Origin: Chishuiella changwenlii
Lineage (GTDB): Bacteria > Bacteroidota > Bacteroidia > Flavobacteriales > Weeksellaceae
DNA length: 64,000 nt
Direction: 5' to 3'
Assembly: GCF_900142565.1 (NCBI RefSeq)
Contig: NZ_FRBH01000002.1
Coordinates: 1 to 64,000, forward strand
Made by a program: the position numbers and the translations under genes. Positions 45,587 to 54,583 of the stretch are shown here, one piece after another. Below the pieces are notes generated by a model that ran no database searches, had not been told where the DNA came from, and saw only the letters and a program-made list of their open reading frames with translations. The number at the start of each line of letters is the position of its first letter. The first letter of the stretch is position 1.

Positions 45587-47233
45587 TTATAAGTCTATAT
45601 GCGTTTCGATGTAATAATTAGGGTCAATTGTAATGTCAATTACTTTTTTAATTGAGTTACTTTTTAATGTTTGCCATTCTGCTGTTGGATAAATTATTTC
45701 TTTAGAATTTTTAAGACGTAATGGCATAGCAAATCCATCTACAATATTGTTGTATCTATAATCTATCTTATTACCGTTTTGTTTTAGTTCTAAAACAGGA
45801 ATTTTAATAGTTCTTAAATATTGGTTGAAGAATGCAGTTAAATCTAAGCCAGAAAAATTAGCTATAAAGCTTTCTATTTGTTCTGTTGTAACTGTTTGAT
45901 GATAAAACTCTTTGTTCATTCCTCGCAACATTTGTCTAAACTTTTCATCATCATTCATCCACGTTCTCAAAGTATGAATCATGTTTGCTCCTTTAGAGTA
46001 CATATCACCACTTCCTTCTTGGTTTACACCATACACTCCAATAATTGGAATATCGTTCTGAATTGATTGTCTTGTTCCACGAACATATTCGGATCCAGCT
46101 TCTTTACCATTATAAGTTTCTACAAATAAGGTTTCCGAATAAGATGTAAAAGATTCGTGTATCCACATATCAGCAACATCTTTTTCTGTAATATTATTTC
46201 CAAACCATTCGTGTCCAGCTTCATGAACAATAATAAAATCCCAATTTTCACCCCATCCAGATCCAGATAAATCTCGACCTAAATAACCGTTTGCGAATCT
46301 ATTTCCATAAGCAATTCCCGATTGATGTTCCATTCCTAAGTGTGGAGCTTCTATAATTTTAAATGAATCTTCATAGAAAGCATATGGACCAAACCAATGT
46401 TCAAAACTTTTTAACATCAATTTTGCTTGTTCAAATTGTGTTTTAGCTTTCTCTAAATTATAATCTAAAACATAATAATCTAAGTCTAATTTTCCTTTTT
46501 CTCCTTGATATGTATCTTTAAAGTTGACATAATTACCAATGTAAGGAATGATATTATAGTTGTTAATTGGATTAATTACTTTCCAAACAGCAACATTTTT
46601 ACCATTACGTTTTTCTTGTTTAATTAATCGTCCATTTCCAATACCAAGTAATTCTTTAGGAGTTATGATTTCTAGCTCCATTCCATTATCTGGCTCATCT
46701 CCCAAATAATCTTTATTAGGAAACCAAGCACTTGCTCCTAAACCTTGTACGGCAACAGATATCCAATCTCTTTGTTTTGCATCTTTAGTAAAAATCCAAC
46801 CACCATCCCAAGGAGCTCTAACAGCTATACGAGGATTACCTGAATAAGATATTTTTAGAAGATTATCTTTCGATTTTAATTTCGATTTTTCTGTATTAAT
46901 AAAATAAACATTTCCATCTCGTTTAAAATCTATAACTTCTTTTCCATTAAGATTAATGCTCTTAATCTCCATAGGAGTTTGTAAATCTATTTGTAAAAGT
47001 TTGTTATGCTTTTTGCTAGTTTCATCAAATTTTATATCAACATTTCCTTTAATAAATTTATCTTCACTAGTAGGTTCAACACTAATTTTATAATGTTTTA
47101 CATTCCACCAATCACGAAATTCGTTGTTAGTACCTCTTAAAGAATCTTGCCTTGTAAATTCTTTTTTATGATGTAAAACTTGGGCATTAGCTGTTATTGA
47201 AACAAAGCCCATTAAGAGTATTAATTTTTTCAT
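45587..47233 (-). CDS. M1 family metallopeptidase
   Basis: A 548-residue secreted aminopeptidase-like protein with signal peptide (SITANAQ), an N-terminal beta-sandwich domain and a gluzincin domain. The zinc motif HEAGHEW and third ligand E in WIHESFTSYSE are present. The substrate-binding GxMEN loop reads HLGMEHQSG. The C-terminal helical domain is short, so the enzyme is a compact M1 form. It stands alone, and a -7 element (TACTTTTG, minus strand 47261-47254) lies 21 nt upstream. Confidence 0.92.
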   Translation of the reverse strand: MKKLILLMGFVSITANAQVLHHKKEFTRQDSLRGTNNEFRDWWNVKHYKISVEPTSEDKFIKGNVDIKFDETSKKHNKLLQIDLQTPMEIKSINLNGKEVIDFKRDGNVYFINTEKSKLKSKDNLLKISYSGNPRIAVRAPWDGGWIFTKDAKQRDWISVAVQGLGASAWFPNKDYLGDEPDNGMELEIITPKELLGIGNGRLIKQEKRNGKNVAVWKVINPINNYNIIPYIGNYVNFKDTYQGEKGKLDLDYYVLDYNLEKAKTQFEQAKLMLKSFEHWFGPYAFYEDSFKIIEAPHLGMEHQSGIAYGNRFANGYLGRDLSGSGWGENWDFIIVHEAGHEWFGNNITEKDVADMWIHESFTSYSETLFVETYNGKEAGSEYVRGTRQSIQNDIPIIGVYGVNQEGSGDMYSKGANMIHTLRTWMNDDEKFRQMLRGMNKEFYHQTVTTEQIESFIANFSGLDLTAFFNQYLRTIKIPVLELKQNGNKIDYRYNNIVDGFAMPLRLKNSKEIIYPTAEWQTLKSNSIKKVIDITIDPNYYIETHIDL

Positions 47234-47253
47234 AATAATTTTTAAAACCTTAT

Positions 47254-47261
47254 CAAAAGTA
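47254..47261 (-). promoter_or_regulatory. -7 element of the M1 peptidase gene
   Basis: TACTTTTG on the minus strand is an exact TAnnTTTG match at a suitable distance from the start. No TTG is found at -33. Confidence 0.45.
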
Positions 47262-47548
47262 GCATTATTAACTAAATAAAAGTAACTATTAAAAGTAATA
47301 CAAGTGTTTAATTTTTCTTGTTTTTTAACTTCATATCTTTTAAAAAGATTCTTTTAATAAATTTAAAAATATAAAAACAATTTAAAACTTTCAATATGGA
47401 AGACTATTGACTGTCTTAGGGATAGTTATGCTCTTAATATTATGAAAAATGTAAACGACAGGCGAGATTTTAAAGTGTTTGGAAAGAATAATTTACGAAA
47501 CCTTATCATTGAAAATTATAAATAAATACGAATGTGAATCAATTGACA
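47262..47548. other. Gene-free AT-rich stretch with a possible gene remnant
   Basis: Most of this gap is simple AT-rich DNA. From about 47389 to 47524 one plus-strand frame stays open without stops (its last part reads MKNVNDRRDFKVFGKNNLRN). It has no start at its upstream end and no recognised relatives, so it may be the tail of a decayed gene. No promoter or RNA gene is seen. Confidence 0.35.
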
Positions 47549-47580
47549 TAAAAAAATCAGCTTATAAAGCTGATTTTTTT
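47549..47580 (-). terminator. Terminator of the SusC-SusD-phosphatase operon
   Basis: AAAAAAATCAGCTT (47549-47562) with AAGCTGATTTTTTT (47566-47579), 3-nt loop, lies 20 nt past the phosphatase stop codon on the minus strand. Confidence 0.85.
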
Positions 47581-47599
47581 ATGTGTAAATATGAAAATT

Positions 47600-48652
47600 T
47601 TATAAAATAGATTTTCCAACAGATTGATTTGTTTTATATGGAACACCAATTATTTTTGACATTGTTTCTGCTAATTGATTGTTATAAAACTGACCTTTTG
47701 TTTTAATTGGTTTTATCTTGTTTCCAAACATAATAATCCAAGATTCATCTGCTCCCTTTATTTTATTGCCATGATGTTGCCATTCGTCTCCAGTTCCTCT
47801 TCCGTGATCTGTTGTAATGATAAATGTTGTTTGATTTTTATAGAAAGGATCATTTTGTGTATAATCCCAAAGTTCTTTTATCATCTTATCATTAACATGA
47901 GCAGATTCTATGTAATGATCATAATCTCCGTCATGCGCAAAATCATCAGTTTCTCCATATCCAATGTAAACAACTTTAGGTTTTTTAGTTTTCATTGTTT
48001 CCAAAGCAAAATTATGAGTAAAAACATCAAAACGAACACCTCCCCAACGCTGTGGAGTTTCATCTTGGTATTTGTTAATTAATTTTTCTGTTTCGTTTGG
48101 ATTTGTAGCATGTGCATACCCAGCATTAATTGGTAGTTTACTACGTTCGTAATTAAAAATATATGGAAAAACATCCCAACTTCCGTAAATATAAACACTG
48201 TTTTTGTACCAAGGATGTTGATTAATTTGTTCGAAAATAGAAACATTAGGGTTTAAGATTTTATCGTTACTATTTATGCGATTATTATCTGCAAAACCAG
48301 TAATTGTTTCATTGTATCCAGGGTAAGAAAAATGCATTGTATTATGAACGTTTACTAAACTCCCTTGATTTCTATCACCTAAGATAATTCCATCTTTAGC
48401 AACATGATTCCAAATAAAAGGCATTAGTTTAGCTCTTTTTTCCTCAGGAGTTTTTGCATCAAATGCAGTTTTTAACTCTTCTATTTTAGAATTATATTTT
48501 TTGTTATTGGCTAATTCATTGTCAATACCATTAAATAATTCTTGCCAACGCCAACCATCAAGCGTAATAAAAACTATTTTTTGTTCTTGAGCTTGTGTTA
48601 TTTGACTAAATACACAAGATATTATTGTAAGTAATCCTATTAATTTTTTCAT
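47600..48652 (-). CDS. Alkaline phosphatase superfamily protein
   Basis: A 350-residue secreted protein of the alkaline phosphatase/nucleotide pyrophosphatase/phosphopentomutase superfamily. Metal-ligand motifs are FITLDGWRWQ near residue 30, IGYGETDDFAHDGDYDHY and FIITTDHGRGTGDEWQHHG. The nucleophile is probably in HFSYPGYNETITGF (Ser or Thr). The signal peptide ends near TQAQ. It is the third gene of a SusC-SusD operon, 10 nt after susD, so it likely acts on the same imported or captured substrate, possibly a phosphorylated compound. Confidence 0.85.
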   Translation of the reverse strand: MKKLIGLLTIISCVFSQITQAQEQKIVFITLDGWRWQELFNGIDNELANNKKYNSKIEELKTAFDAKTPEEKRAKLMPFIWNHVAKDGIILGDRNQGSLVNVHNTMHFSYPGYNETITGFADNNRINSNDKILNPNVSIFEQINQHPWYKNSVYIYGSWDVFPYIFNYERSKLPINAGYAHATNPNETEKLINKYQDETPQRWGGVRFDVFTHNFALETMKTKKPKVVYIGYGETDDFAHDGDYDHYIESAHVNDKMIKELWDYTQNDPFYKNQTTFIITTDHGRGTGDEWQHHGNKIKGADESWIIMFGNKIKPIKTKGQFYNNQLAETMSKIIGVPYKTNQSVGKSIL

Positions 48653-48662
48653 TAGAATAATT

Positions 48663-50141
48663 TTAATTGTACAACCAAGTTTTTAAATTGATATTATCAG
48701 TTCCATTAAACTGACGAGAGATAGATTCTTGTAAATTCGTAGTGTTGTTATTGTATTCACTCGTTGGATATAAAAATCTATAAGGTTTTGCCGTTCCTGT
48801 TTGTATAGGAAGGTTAGGATAATTTGTTCTTAAGTAATCAAAGAAAAAGTTCCAACCTTGTTGATGAAAAGCAGAAAGGTAACGTTGTGTCATTATAAGC
48901 TCTAATTGTGCATTTAAATTTGTAGCACGATCAAAATTTACTAAATCTTGAATTAAGTAATTGTTCACATCAAAATCTGCAAAGTAAGTTGAAGCATTTG
49001 GAGAGTTTCTTGAATAAAAATCGAATGAGGCTTTGATTGAATTCTCATAGTGATTTTTTGCTCCAGAAGAAATCCATCCTCTTGCAGCAGCCTCAGCTAA
49101 AATTAATTCTTGTTCCGAATAACTTAATAAAGAATGTGGTTCGTTAATAGCATCTCTGTAAAAACGTTGATTAACTTTAGATATATTTTGTTGCTGAACT
49201 AATGCTTCATTATTTGCATAAGGAACAATAGGATCTCCACCATTATACCCATTAAAGTTTGTAAGAGCTAAACCTTGAGAGGATGCTTGTCCTGTTCTTT
49301 CTGCAAAAGAAAATAACCGAGGATCTTTTCTTTCTTGAAACAATTTAATGTAAGAACCAGACATATAAATACTAGATCCGTAATCACTATCATTAAAAGA
49401 AGTATAACGATTGTCTAAACGATCAAAGAAAACCAATTGCGCATTATCGTCACTAGAAGACATTAAGTTTTGGTTTTGAACAATTGCTGAAAATTGACTA
49501 GCTACACTATTTCCATTAATTGATCCTTTGTTAGATAAAGTCATTAAAACTCTTAAGCGAAAGGCATTAATTAACTTTTTCCATTTTGTTGTGTTTCCAT
49601 TGTAAATAATATCACCAGAAATAGCATCATTTGTATTAATTAAATTATTTGCTTCTTCTAATTCCTTTAGAACTCCTGTGAAAACAGCTTCTTGAGAATC
49701 ATATTTTGGATTAAAAACTTGAGAAGATTCACCTTTTAATGCTTCCGAATATGGTATTTCTCCAAACATAACAGTTAGGTTATAAAAATGATATGCTTTG
49801 AAGAATTTAGCTATAGCAATGTAATTATTGTTATTTGTTAATTTCGCTTCTTCAATCATTTTTTCGGCTTGCATTAAAGTTTCATATCGACTATATGAAC
49901 CTTGGTTCCATTTAAAATATTGAAAAACGTTTTCTCCAGAAGTTAAAATAATCATTCTAGAAGCGAATAAAGGATCTTTCCCTGCTGCTTGAAACGTTGT
50001 TCTAGAAATGTTAGTTAATAACAAAGCAGGTGAAACATGTGATGGGTCGTTTGGATTAGTATTTATTTCATCTAAATCTGACTCACATGAAAATAACATT
50101 CCTGTGATAAAAATGGTAAGTATAAATTGAATAATTTTCAT
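48663..50141 (-). CDS. SusD/RagB family substrate-binding lipoprotein
   Basis: The 492-residue protein has a lipobox (LFSC, Cys19) and the SusD-like architecture: TPR-like helices framing a loop-rich binding face, the early DLDEINTNPNDPSHVSPA segment, and a conserved LAEAAARGW motif. It sits at the cell surface and delivers ligand to the SusC transporter encoded 12 nt upstream. This subfamily (SusD/RagB, SusD-2 type) does not by itself reveal the ligand. Confidence 0.92.
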   Translation of the reverse strand: MKIIQFILTIFITGMLFSCESDLDEINTNPNDPSHVSPALLLTNISRTTFQAAGKDPLFASRMIILTSGENVFQYFKWNQGSYSRYETLMQAEKMIEEAKLTNNNNYIAIAKFFKAYHFYNLTVMFGEIPYSEALKGESSQVFNPKYDSQEAVFTGVLKELEEANNLINTNDAISGDIIYNGNTTKWKKLINAFRLRVLMTLSNKGSINGNSVASQFSAIVQNQNLMSSSDDNAQLVFFDRLDNRYTSFNDSDYGSSIYMSGSYIKLFQERKDPRLFSFAERTGQASSQGLALTNFNGYNGGDPIVPYANNEALVQQQNISKVNQRFYRDAINEPHSLLSYSEQELILAEAAARGWISSGAKNHYENSIKASFDFYSRNSPNASTYFADFDVNNYLIQDLVNFDRATNLNAQLELIMTQRYLSAFHQQGWNFFFDYLRTNYPNLPIQTGTAKPYRFLYPTSEYNNNTTNLQESISRQFNGTDNINLKTWLYN

Positions 50142-50153
50142 TTTCGTGTTGTT

Positions 50154-53100
50154 TTAAAATTTAACATTAACACCCATTCCAATCCATCTAGAAGAAGGAT
50201 CTTGAATGTCGTTCTTGCTTCCTGTTCGTTCGTCATTAATGTTGTTATAATCTGGATCAGAATATAAACCTTTCGCTTTTTTCCAAATAGCTAGATTGTA
50301 TCCAGAAACATTTACTACAATACCTTTAAAAGTTTTTGAGTGTTTTAAATGAGACGAGAAATCATAAGATAATACGACAGAGCGTAATTTTATAAATGTT
50401 CTATCAAACACATTTGCAAAAAGTTTACTTTCATCTTCTGTTACACGAGCACGATAAGGGTAATTTTGCGCCCATGATTGCCAGCTTATAGCTGTTGTAT
50501 GAGGTGAATATGTTCGTGTGTCTGAAATAATATTTCCGTTTATATCATACTGTACATTTCCTCCAGTTACATTAACACCGTTTGGTACAAATACATAATT
50601 TCCACCAGCATATTCTTCGTCACGATATTGTACAGAGTTAGGATGTTTTCCTCCCCACCACATTTTTTCTACAACTTCCGAACGCATGATACCTCCAACA
50701 CTTCCATCGATACCAATATCTAAGCTCCAACCTTTATATTTAAATGTATTGTTGAAACCAAATGTCCAGTCAGGATTAAGATGTCCAATTTTTCTTGCAT
50801 AAGGATCAATAGTTGGCATTCCAGTTGTAGGGTTTAAAATAACTTGCCCTTCACTGTTTTTCAACCATTGCGAATCGTAATAACTATCAATACGATCATC
50901 TAATCTAAAATTTCCGTAACGATCTTGATTGTTGTAAATACTTGTTAATTTTTGTTCGAACTTACTCCAGTTAATTAAAGATTTCCAAGTGAAATTTGCT
51001 GTTTTAACAGGAACAAAACCTAATGTTAATTCAAATCCGTTTGTTGTGTACTCATTACCATTTACATATCTCTCTTTAAATCCTGAAGCTTCTGAAGTAG
51101 GTAATTTTACGATTTGATTATAATCTTTGATATTATAATAAGTTGCTCCTAATGTAATTCTGTTTTTAAATAAATTAGCATTTAAACCTAATTCATAAGA
51201 ATCAGAAGTTTCTGGTTTTATATTAGAATTAGCTAATAATGTTGGATAAGAAGCTGTTTGGTTACCGTTATAGTTTAATTGTCCTGTTAAGTAATAATTG
51301 TTTAGACTATAAGGATCTAAACCTCCAGAAACTTTTGCCCAAGAACCATAAATTTTTAACATGTCTATAAAAGAAGGCATATCAATTAAATTTGAGATAA
51401 CTAAACTTGAAGAAACAGAAGGATAAAAATAAGAGCGATTATTTGCAGGTAAAGTAGAATTCCAGTCATTTCTGAAAGAAGCATTTAAAAATAATGCATC
51501 AAAAAAACTTAAATCAACAGTTGTAAATAAACTCTGAATTAATCTTTCATTCATTCTTCCTCTAGATAAAACATTTCCTTCCGAGTTTCCTAAGTTGTAA
51601 ACACCCGGAACAATTAATCCATCAGTTTCAGAATATAAATTGTCTTTTTTCCAATAATTAACAGCACCTCCCGCATTAATTACAACCTCAACTTTATCAT
51701 TAAACAACGATTTTTTATAAGAAGCTAGGAAATCATAATCAACTAAAATATCATTCTCCTTCGTAATACTATAACGTCCTTCTCTTGGCGCACTGTAATT
51801 AAAAAATGATTTTGGACTTTTCATTTCCAATTGCTCATTTTCTTTAATTAACGATACATTCGTTTTAAATGATAAGTCCTCAGTTGCTTTAAATTCTAAT
51901 CCAATTTGGCTGTTAATAACTTCTGTTAGTTTTTCATTCTTGTAATTAGAAGCACTAAACCAAGGGTTGTTGTACCAAGCATAATTGTAGTTAGCTTGTC
52001 TAAAACCTTCCATTCCAGGAACCCACTGGTGTTTTTGTAAATCTCTTCCATTTACATCATTTCCCATCCAAATTAGAATTGTGTACATATGCCCACTCGG
52101 GTTGTAATTATAATTTGGTACGTTTGGCGTATAAGAACGATTGTATGATATTTTAGAATTTAATTTTAATTGATCTGTAATGTTTATAGTTCCATTTAAA
52201 GATAATCCTCCACGATTTAATTTAGATTCTGGAATTCTATCATTCATTTCTAAATAGTTTCCAGAAATTCTTAAAGAACCTTTATCACTATTCATATTCA
52301 CTGCAAAATTCGTGTTAGAAATAGAACCAGCTTTTAAGAAATAATCAAGATTATCGTGGTTTACCCATGGAGTTGGAACTCTTTCATATAAAGTACGATC
52401 ATTGTAAGCTGTTCCTGCAACATCTCCGTACCATGGAATAATTTCTCCTGTTTGTTTATTTCGAATAGGACTATTCCATTGAGCGATTAATTGACCTTGA
52501 TTTAATTTTGGTCCCCAAATCATATCACCATCACTAATACCACCATCAGCACCATCCCAAAATTCATACTTTCCGTTAGATCCGTTTCCGTATTGATTTT
52601 GTGTTTCAGGATAAACTGTAAAACCGGCTGTGTACATTATATTTTGTGATAATTCAACAGATACACCAGCTTTATTAGCTTTTTTAGTTGTAATAATAAC
52701 AACTCCATCTTTTCCTCTAGAGCCATAAAGAGCAGAAGCAGAAGTTCCTTTTAAAACATTAATATTCTCAATGTCATTCTGATTTAAGGCAGCGAAAGCA
52801 TCTTCGTTTACAATAAAACCATCAATTACAATAACTGGACTTTTTCCTCTTAAATTAAACGTTGGTGCTTGTTGCATTCCAGGAGGATTCGAAACATAAA
52901 GACCAGCAACCTGACCAGAGAATAAGTTTCCAACATTTGGAGTTGTAACTCGTTCAATAGTTCCAGTTCCAATTTCTTGTGTTGCATAACCAACTTTTTT
53001 CTGTTCTTTAGTGATTCCTAGTGCTGTTACAACCACTTCGTTTAGTTCATTTTCAACACTTTTAATCAAAGTTAATTGATAATTTGTTTGATCTGAAACA

Positions 53101-53348
53101 ACAATCTCTAATGATTGATAGTCTAATCCTTCTACTACAATAATGTCACTTTTTGATGCTTTGATTTTAAAGTTACCATCTGCATCAGTTTCTGCATTTT
53201 CGTTAGTAGATAAATTCGTTACAATAACGTTCTCTAAGGGTTTATTTTCTAAACTCTGAACTTTCCCAGAAATTATATTTTCTTGCTGACTAAAAGCGCA
53301 ACTCGCAGCAGAAAAAATAAGCATCAAGGATAAAAAATTCTTTCTCAT
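50154..53348 (-). CDS. SusC/RagA family TonB-linked outer membrane transporter
   Basis: The 1064-residue transporter has a signal peptide (cleavage near CAFSQ), a carboxypeptidase-regulatory-like domain (about 25-100, ISGKVQSLENKPLENVIV), a plug domain with the SusC motif NVLKGTSASALYGSRGKDGVVIITTKK and a large beta-barrel. The ATG at 53348 is preferred; an in-frame TTG at 53366 lies inside a consensus -7 element (TAATTTTG, minus strand 53371-53364). It is the first gene of an operon with SusD and a phosphatase. No glycoside hydrolase accompanies it, so the substrate may not be a glycan. Confidence 0.93.
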   Translation of the reverse strand: MRKNFLSLMLIFSAASCAFSQQENIISGKVQSLENKPLENVIVTNLSTNENAETDADGNFKIKASKSDIIVVEGLDYQSLEIVVSDQTNYQLTLIKSVENELNEVVVTALGITKEQKKVGYATQEIGTGTIERVTTPNVGNLFSGQVAGLYVSNPPGMQQAPTFNLRGKSPVIVIDGFIVNEDAFAALNQNDIENINVLKGTSASALYGSRGKDGVVIITTKKANKAGVSVELSQNIMYTAGFTVYPETQNQYGNGSNGKYEFWDGADGGISDGDMIWGPKLNQGQLIAQWNSPIRNKQTGEIIPWYGDVAGTAYNDRTLYERVPTPWVNHDNLDYFLKAGSISNTNFAVNMNSDKGSLRISGNYLEMNDRIPESKLNRGGLSLNGTINITDQLKLNSKISYNRSYTPNVPNYNYNPSGHMYTILIWMGNDVNGRDLQKHQWVPGMEGFRQANYNYAWYNNPWFSASNYKNEKLTEVINSQIGLEFKATEDLSFKTNVSLIKENEQLEMKSPKSFFNYSAPREGRYSITKENDILVDYDFLASYKKSLFNDKVEVVINAGGAVNYWKKDNLYSETDGLIVPGVYNLGNSEGNVLSRGRMNERLIQSLFTTVDLSFFDALFLNASFRNDWNSTLPANNRSYFYPSVSSSLVISNLIDMPSFIDMLKIYGSWAKVSGGLDPYSLNNYYLTGQLNYNGNQTASYPTLLANSNIKPETSDSYELGLNANLFKNRITLGATYYNIKDYNQIVKLPTSEASGFKERYVNGNEYTTNGFELTLGFVPVKTANFTWKSLINWSKFEQKLTSIYNNQDRYGNFRLDDRIDSYYDSQWLKNSEGQVILNPTTGMPTIDPYARKIGHLNPDWTFGFNNTFKYKGWSLDIGIDGSVGGIMRSEVVEKMWWGGKHPNSVQYRDEEYAGGNYVFVPNGVNVTGGNVQYDINGNIISDTRTYSPHTTAISWQSWAQNYPYRARVTEDESKLFANVFDRTFIKLRSVVLSYDFSSHLKHSKTFKGIVVNVSGYNLAIWKKAKGLYSDPDYNNINDERTGSKNDIQDPSSRWIGMGVNVKF

Positions 53349-53363
53349 TCTTAAAAATTTTAA

Positions 53364-53371
53364 CAAAATTA
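53364..53371 (-). promoter_or_regulatory. -7 element of the SusC operon
   Basis: TAATTTTG on the minus strand is an exact TAnnTTTG match 16 nt before the preferred start codon. A -33 element is not clear. Confidence 0.5.
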
Positions 53372-53485
53372 CCCTTAGTATGTTAACAGAATCTTAAAGC
53401 AATTTTAAATAAAATTGAATATATTGTTAACTGAAAATTGAATGAATGTTTACTAAATGTAAAGCCTATTATAAATAAAGAATAA

Positions 53486-54349
53486 ATGGAAGAAGATTTT
53501 AAAAATAGAATTAATTATTTGAAAAACAGTAAATTAATTATTGAAGCTTTATTTGAGATTCTAAATTATTTTGAATTAAATCATTCTTCTTTTACAGGAT
53601 TTGTTTTTAGAGATGAGATAGATTCTAAAGGATTATTATTAACAGCTGAAGGAGATGAACAAAATGGCTTTACTATTCATATTCCTCAAAATATTTTAGA
53701 TTTTGATTTAGCTTTGGTTTCTAATTTATTGATGCATGAAGTGATTCATCTTTACCAAAGATCTGGACAGAATCAAATAAAAGAACGAGAAGAACGAGAA
53801 TGGCAAGCTTATACAGAAATGATTTATCATACAATGTTTCCAAATGTTCCTAATTTGACGAACTTTTATAAAAAACAATTTGGTGAGAAGGCGATAAGTT
53901 ATTACAATAAGATGTCATTGCCATTAAAGAGTAAATACTTAATAAAAAAGACTAATTTAGAAGAATTGTTGCAAGAAATTTATAATAAAGAAGATAAGAT
54001 GAAAGAAGAGACAACTGAAACAATAACATGGCAAGATTTTGAAAAAGTTGATATAAGAGTAGGGACAATAATTTCTGTAGAAGATTTTCCTAAAGCAAGA
54101 AATCCCTCTTATATTTTAGAGATAGACTTTGGAGAATTAGGAGTAAAGAAAAGTTCTGCTCAAATCACTTCGCTTTATACAAAAGAACAGCTTATTGATA
54201 AACAAATTATAGCGGTTGTTAATTTCCCAAAAAAACAAATTGCAACTTTAATGAGTGAGTGTCTAGTAATGGGAGTTTATGGAAATCAAAAAGATGTGAT
54301 TTTACTTCATCCTGAAAGGAAAGTAGAAAATGGAAGTAAAATAGGTTAA
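53486..54349 (+). CDS. Fusion of HEXXH metalloprotease-like domain and CsaA/tRNA-binding OB fold
   Basis: One uninterrupted 287-residue frame joins two parts. Residues about 1-170 form a helical domain with H84-E-V-I-H88 and a possible third ligand E105 or E111, like minimal zincins. Residues about 178-287 (ITWQDFEKVDIRVGTIISVEDFPKARNP ... NFPKKQI ... HPERKVENGSKIG, given here in pieces) match the stand-alone CsaA/tRNA-binding OB-fold protein, which is normally about 110 residues. Met172 at 53999 sits exactly where that protein usually starts, so internal initiation or loss of a stop codon is possible. The role of the joined protein is unknown. Confidence 0.8.
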   Translation: MEEDFKNRINYLKNSKLIIEALFEILNYFELNHSSFTGFVFRDEIDSKGLLLTAEGDEQNGFTIHIPQNILDFDLALVSNLLMHEVIHLYQRSGQNQIKEREEREWQAYTEMIYHTMFPNVPNLTNFYKKQFGEKAISYYNKMSLPLKSKYLIKKTNLEELLQEIYNKEDKMKEETTETITWQDFEKVDIRVGTIISVEDFPKARNPSYILEIDFGELGVKKSSAQITSLYTKEQLIDKQIIAVVNFPKKQIATLMSECLVMGVYGNQKDVILLHPERKVENGSKIG

Positions 54350-54441
54350 TCCGTTCTTAAATTCATTATCTATCAATCTGACATACAAATCATAGAAAAC
54401 TGACGATTATATACTATAAAATATTATTTTTTATAATAAAT

Positions 54442-54504
54442 ATGACAACATGACATTGAATAATAAACTCATGACATTATTTTTATGTTGGCACAAAGAT
54501 TGTC
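54442..54504 (+). promoter_or_regulatory. Sigma-54-like promoter and TGACA repeats upstream of dnaK
   Basis: TTGGCACAAAGATTGTC (54488-54504) matches the sigma-54 pattern TGGCAC-N5-TTG with T in place of the usual -12 C. Upstream, CATGACATT occurs twice (54449-54457 and 54470-54478), exactly 21 bp or two helical turns apart, with another ATGACA at 54442. These could be sites for an enhancer-binding activator. The predicted RNA start is near 54514, about 70 nt before dnaK. Confidence 0.55.
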
Positions 54505-54583
54505 TATTTGTTGATGCATCATTTATATGAGCAAACTAAGACATCATAGAAAGTATAATTAAGTATATAAAAAAACAAACAAT

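Noticed and set aside
47675-48082. Plus-strand frame inside the phosphatase gene
   Set aside because: Antisense to a protein with clear metal-binding motifs; no promoter or domain.
53349-53366. TTG start at 53366 for the SusC protein
   Set aside because: It lies within a consensus -7 element; ATG at 53348 starts a normal signal peptide.
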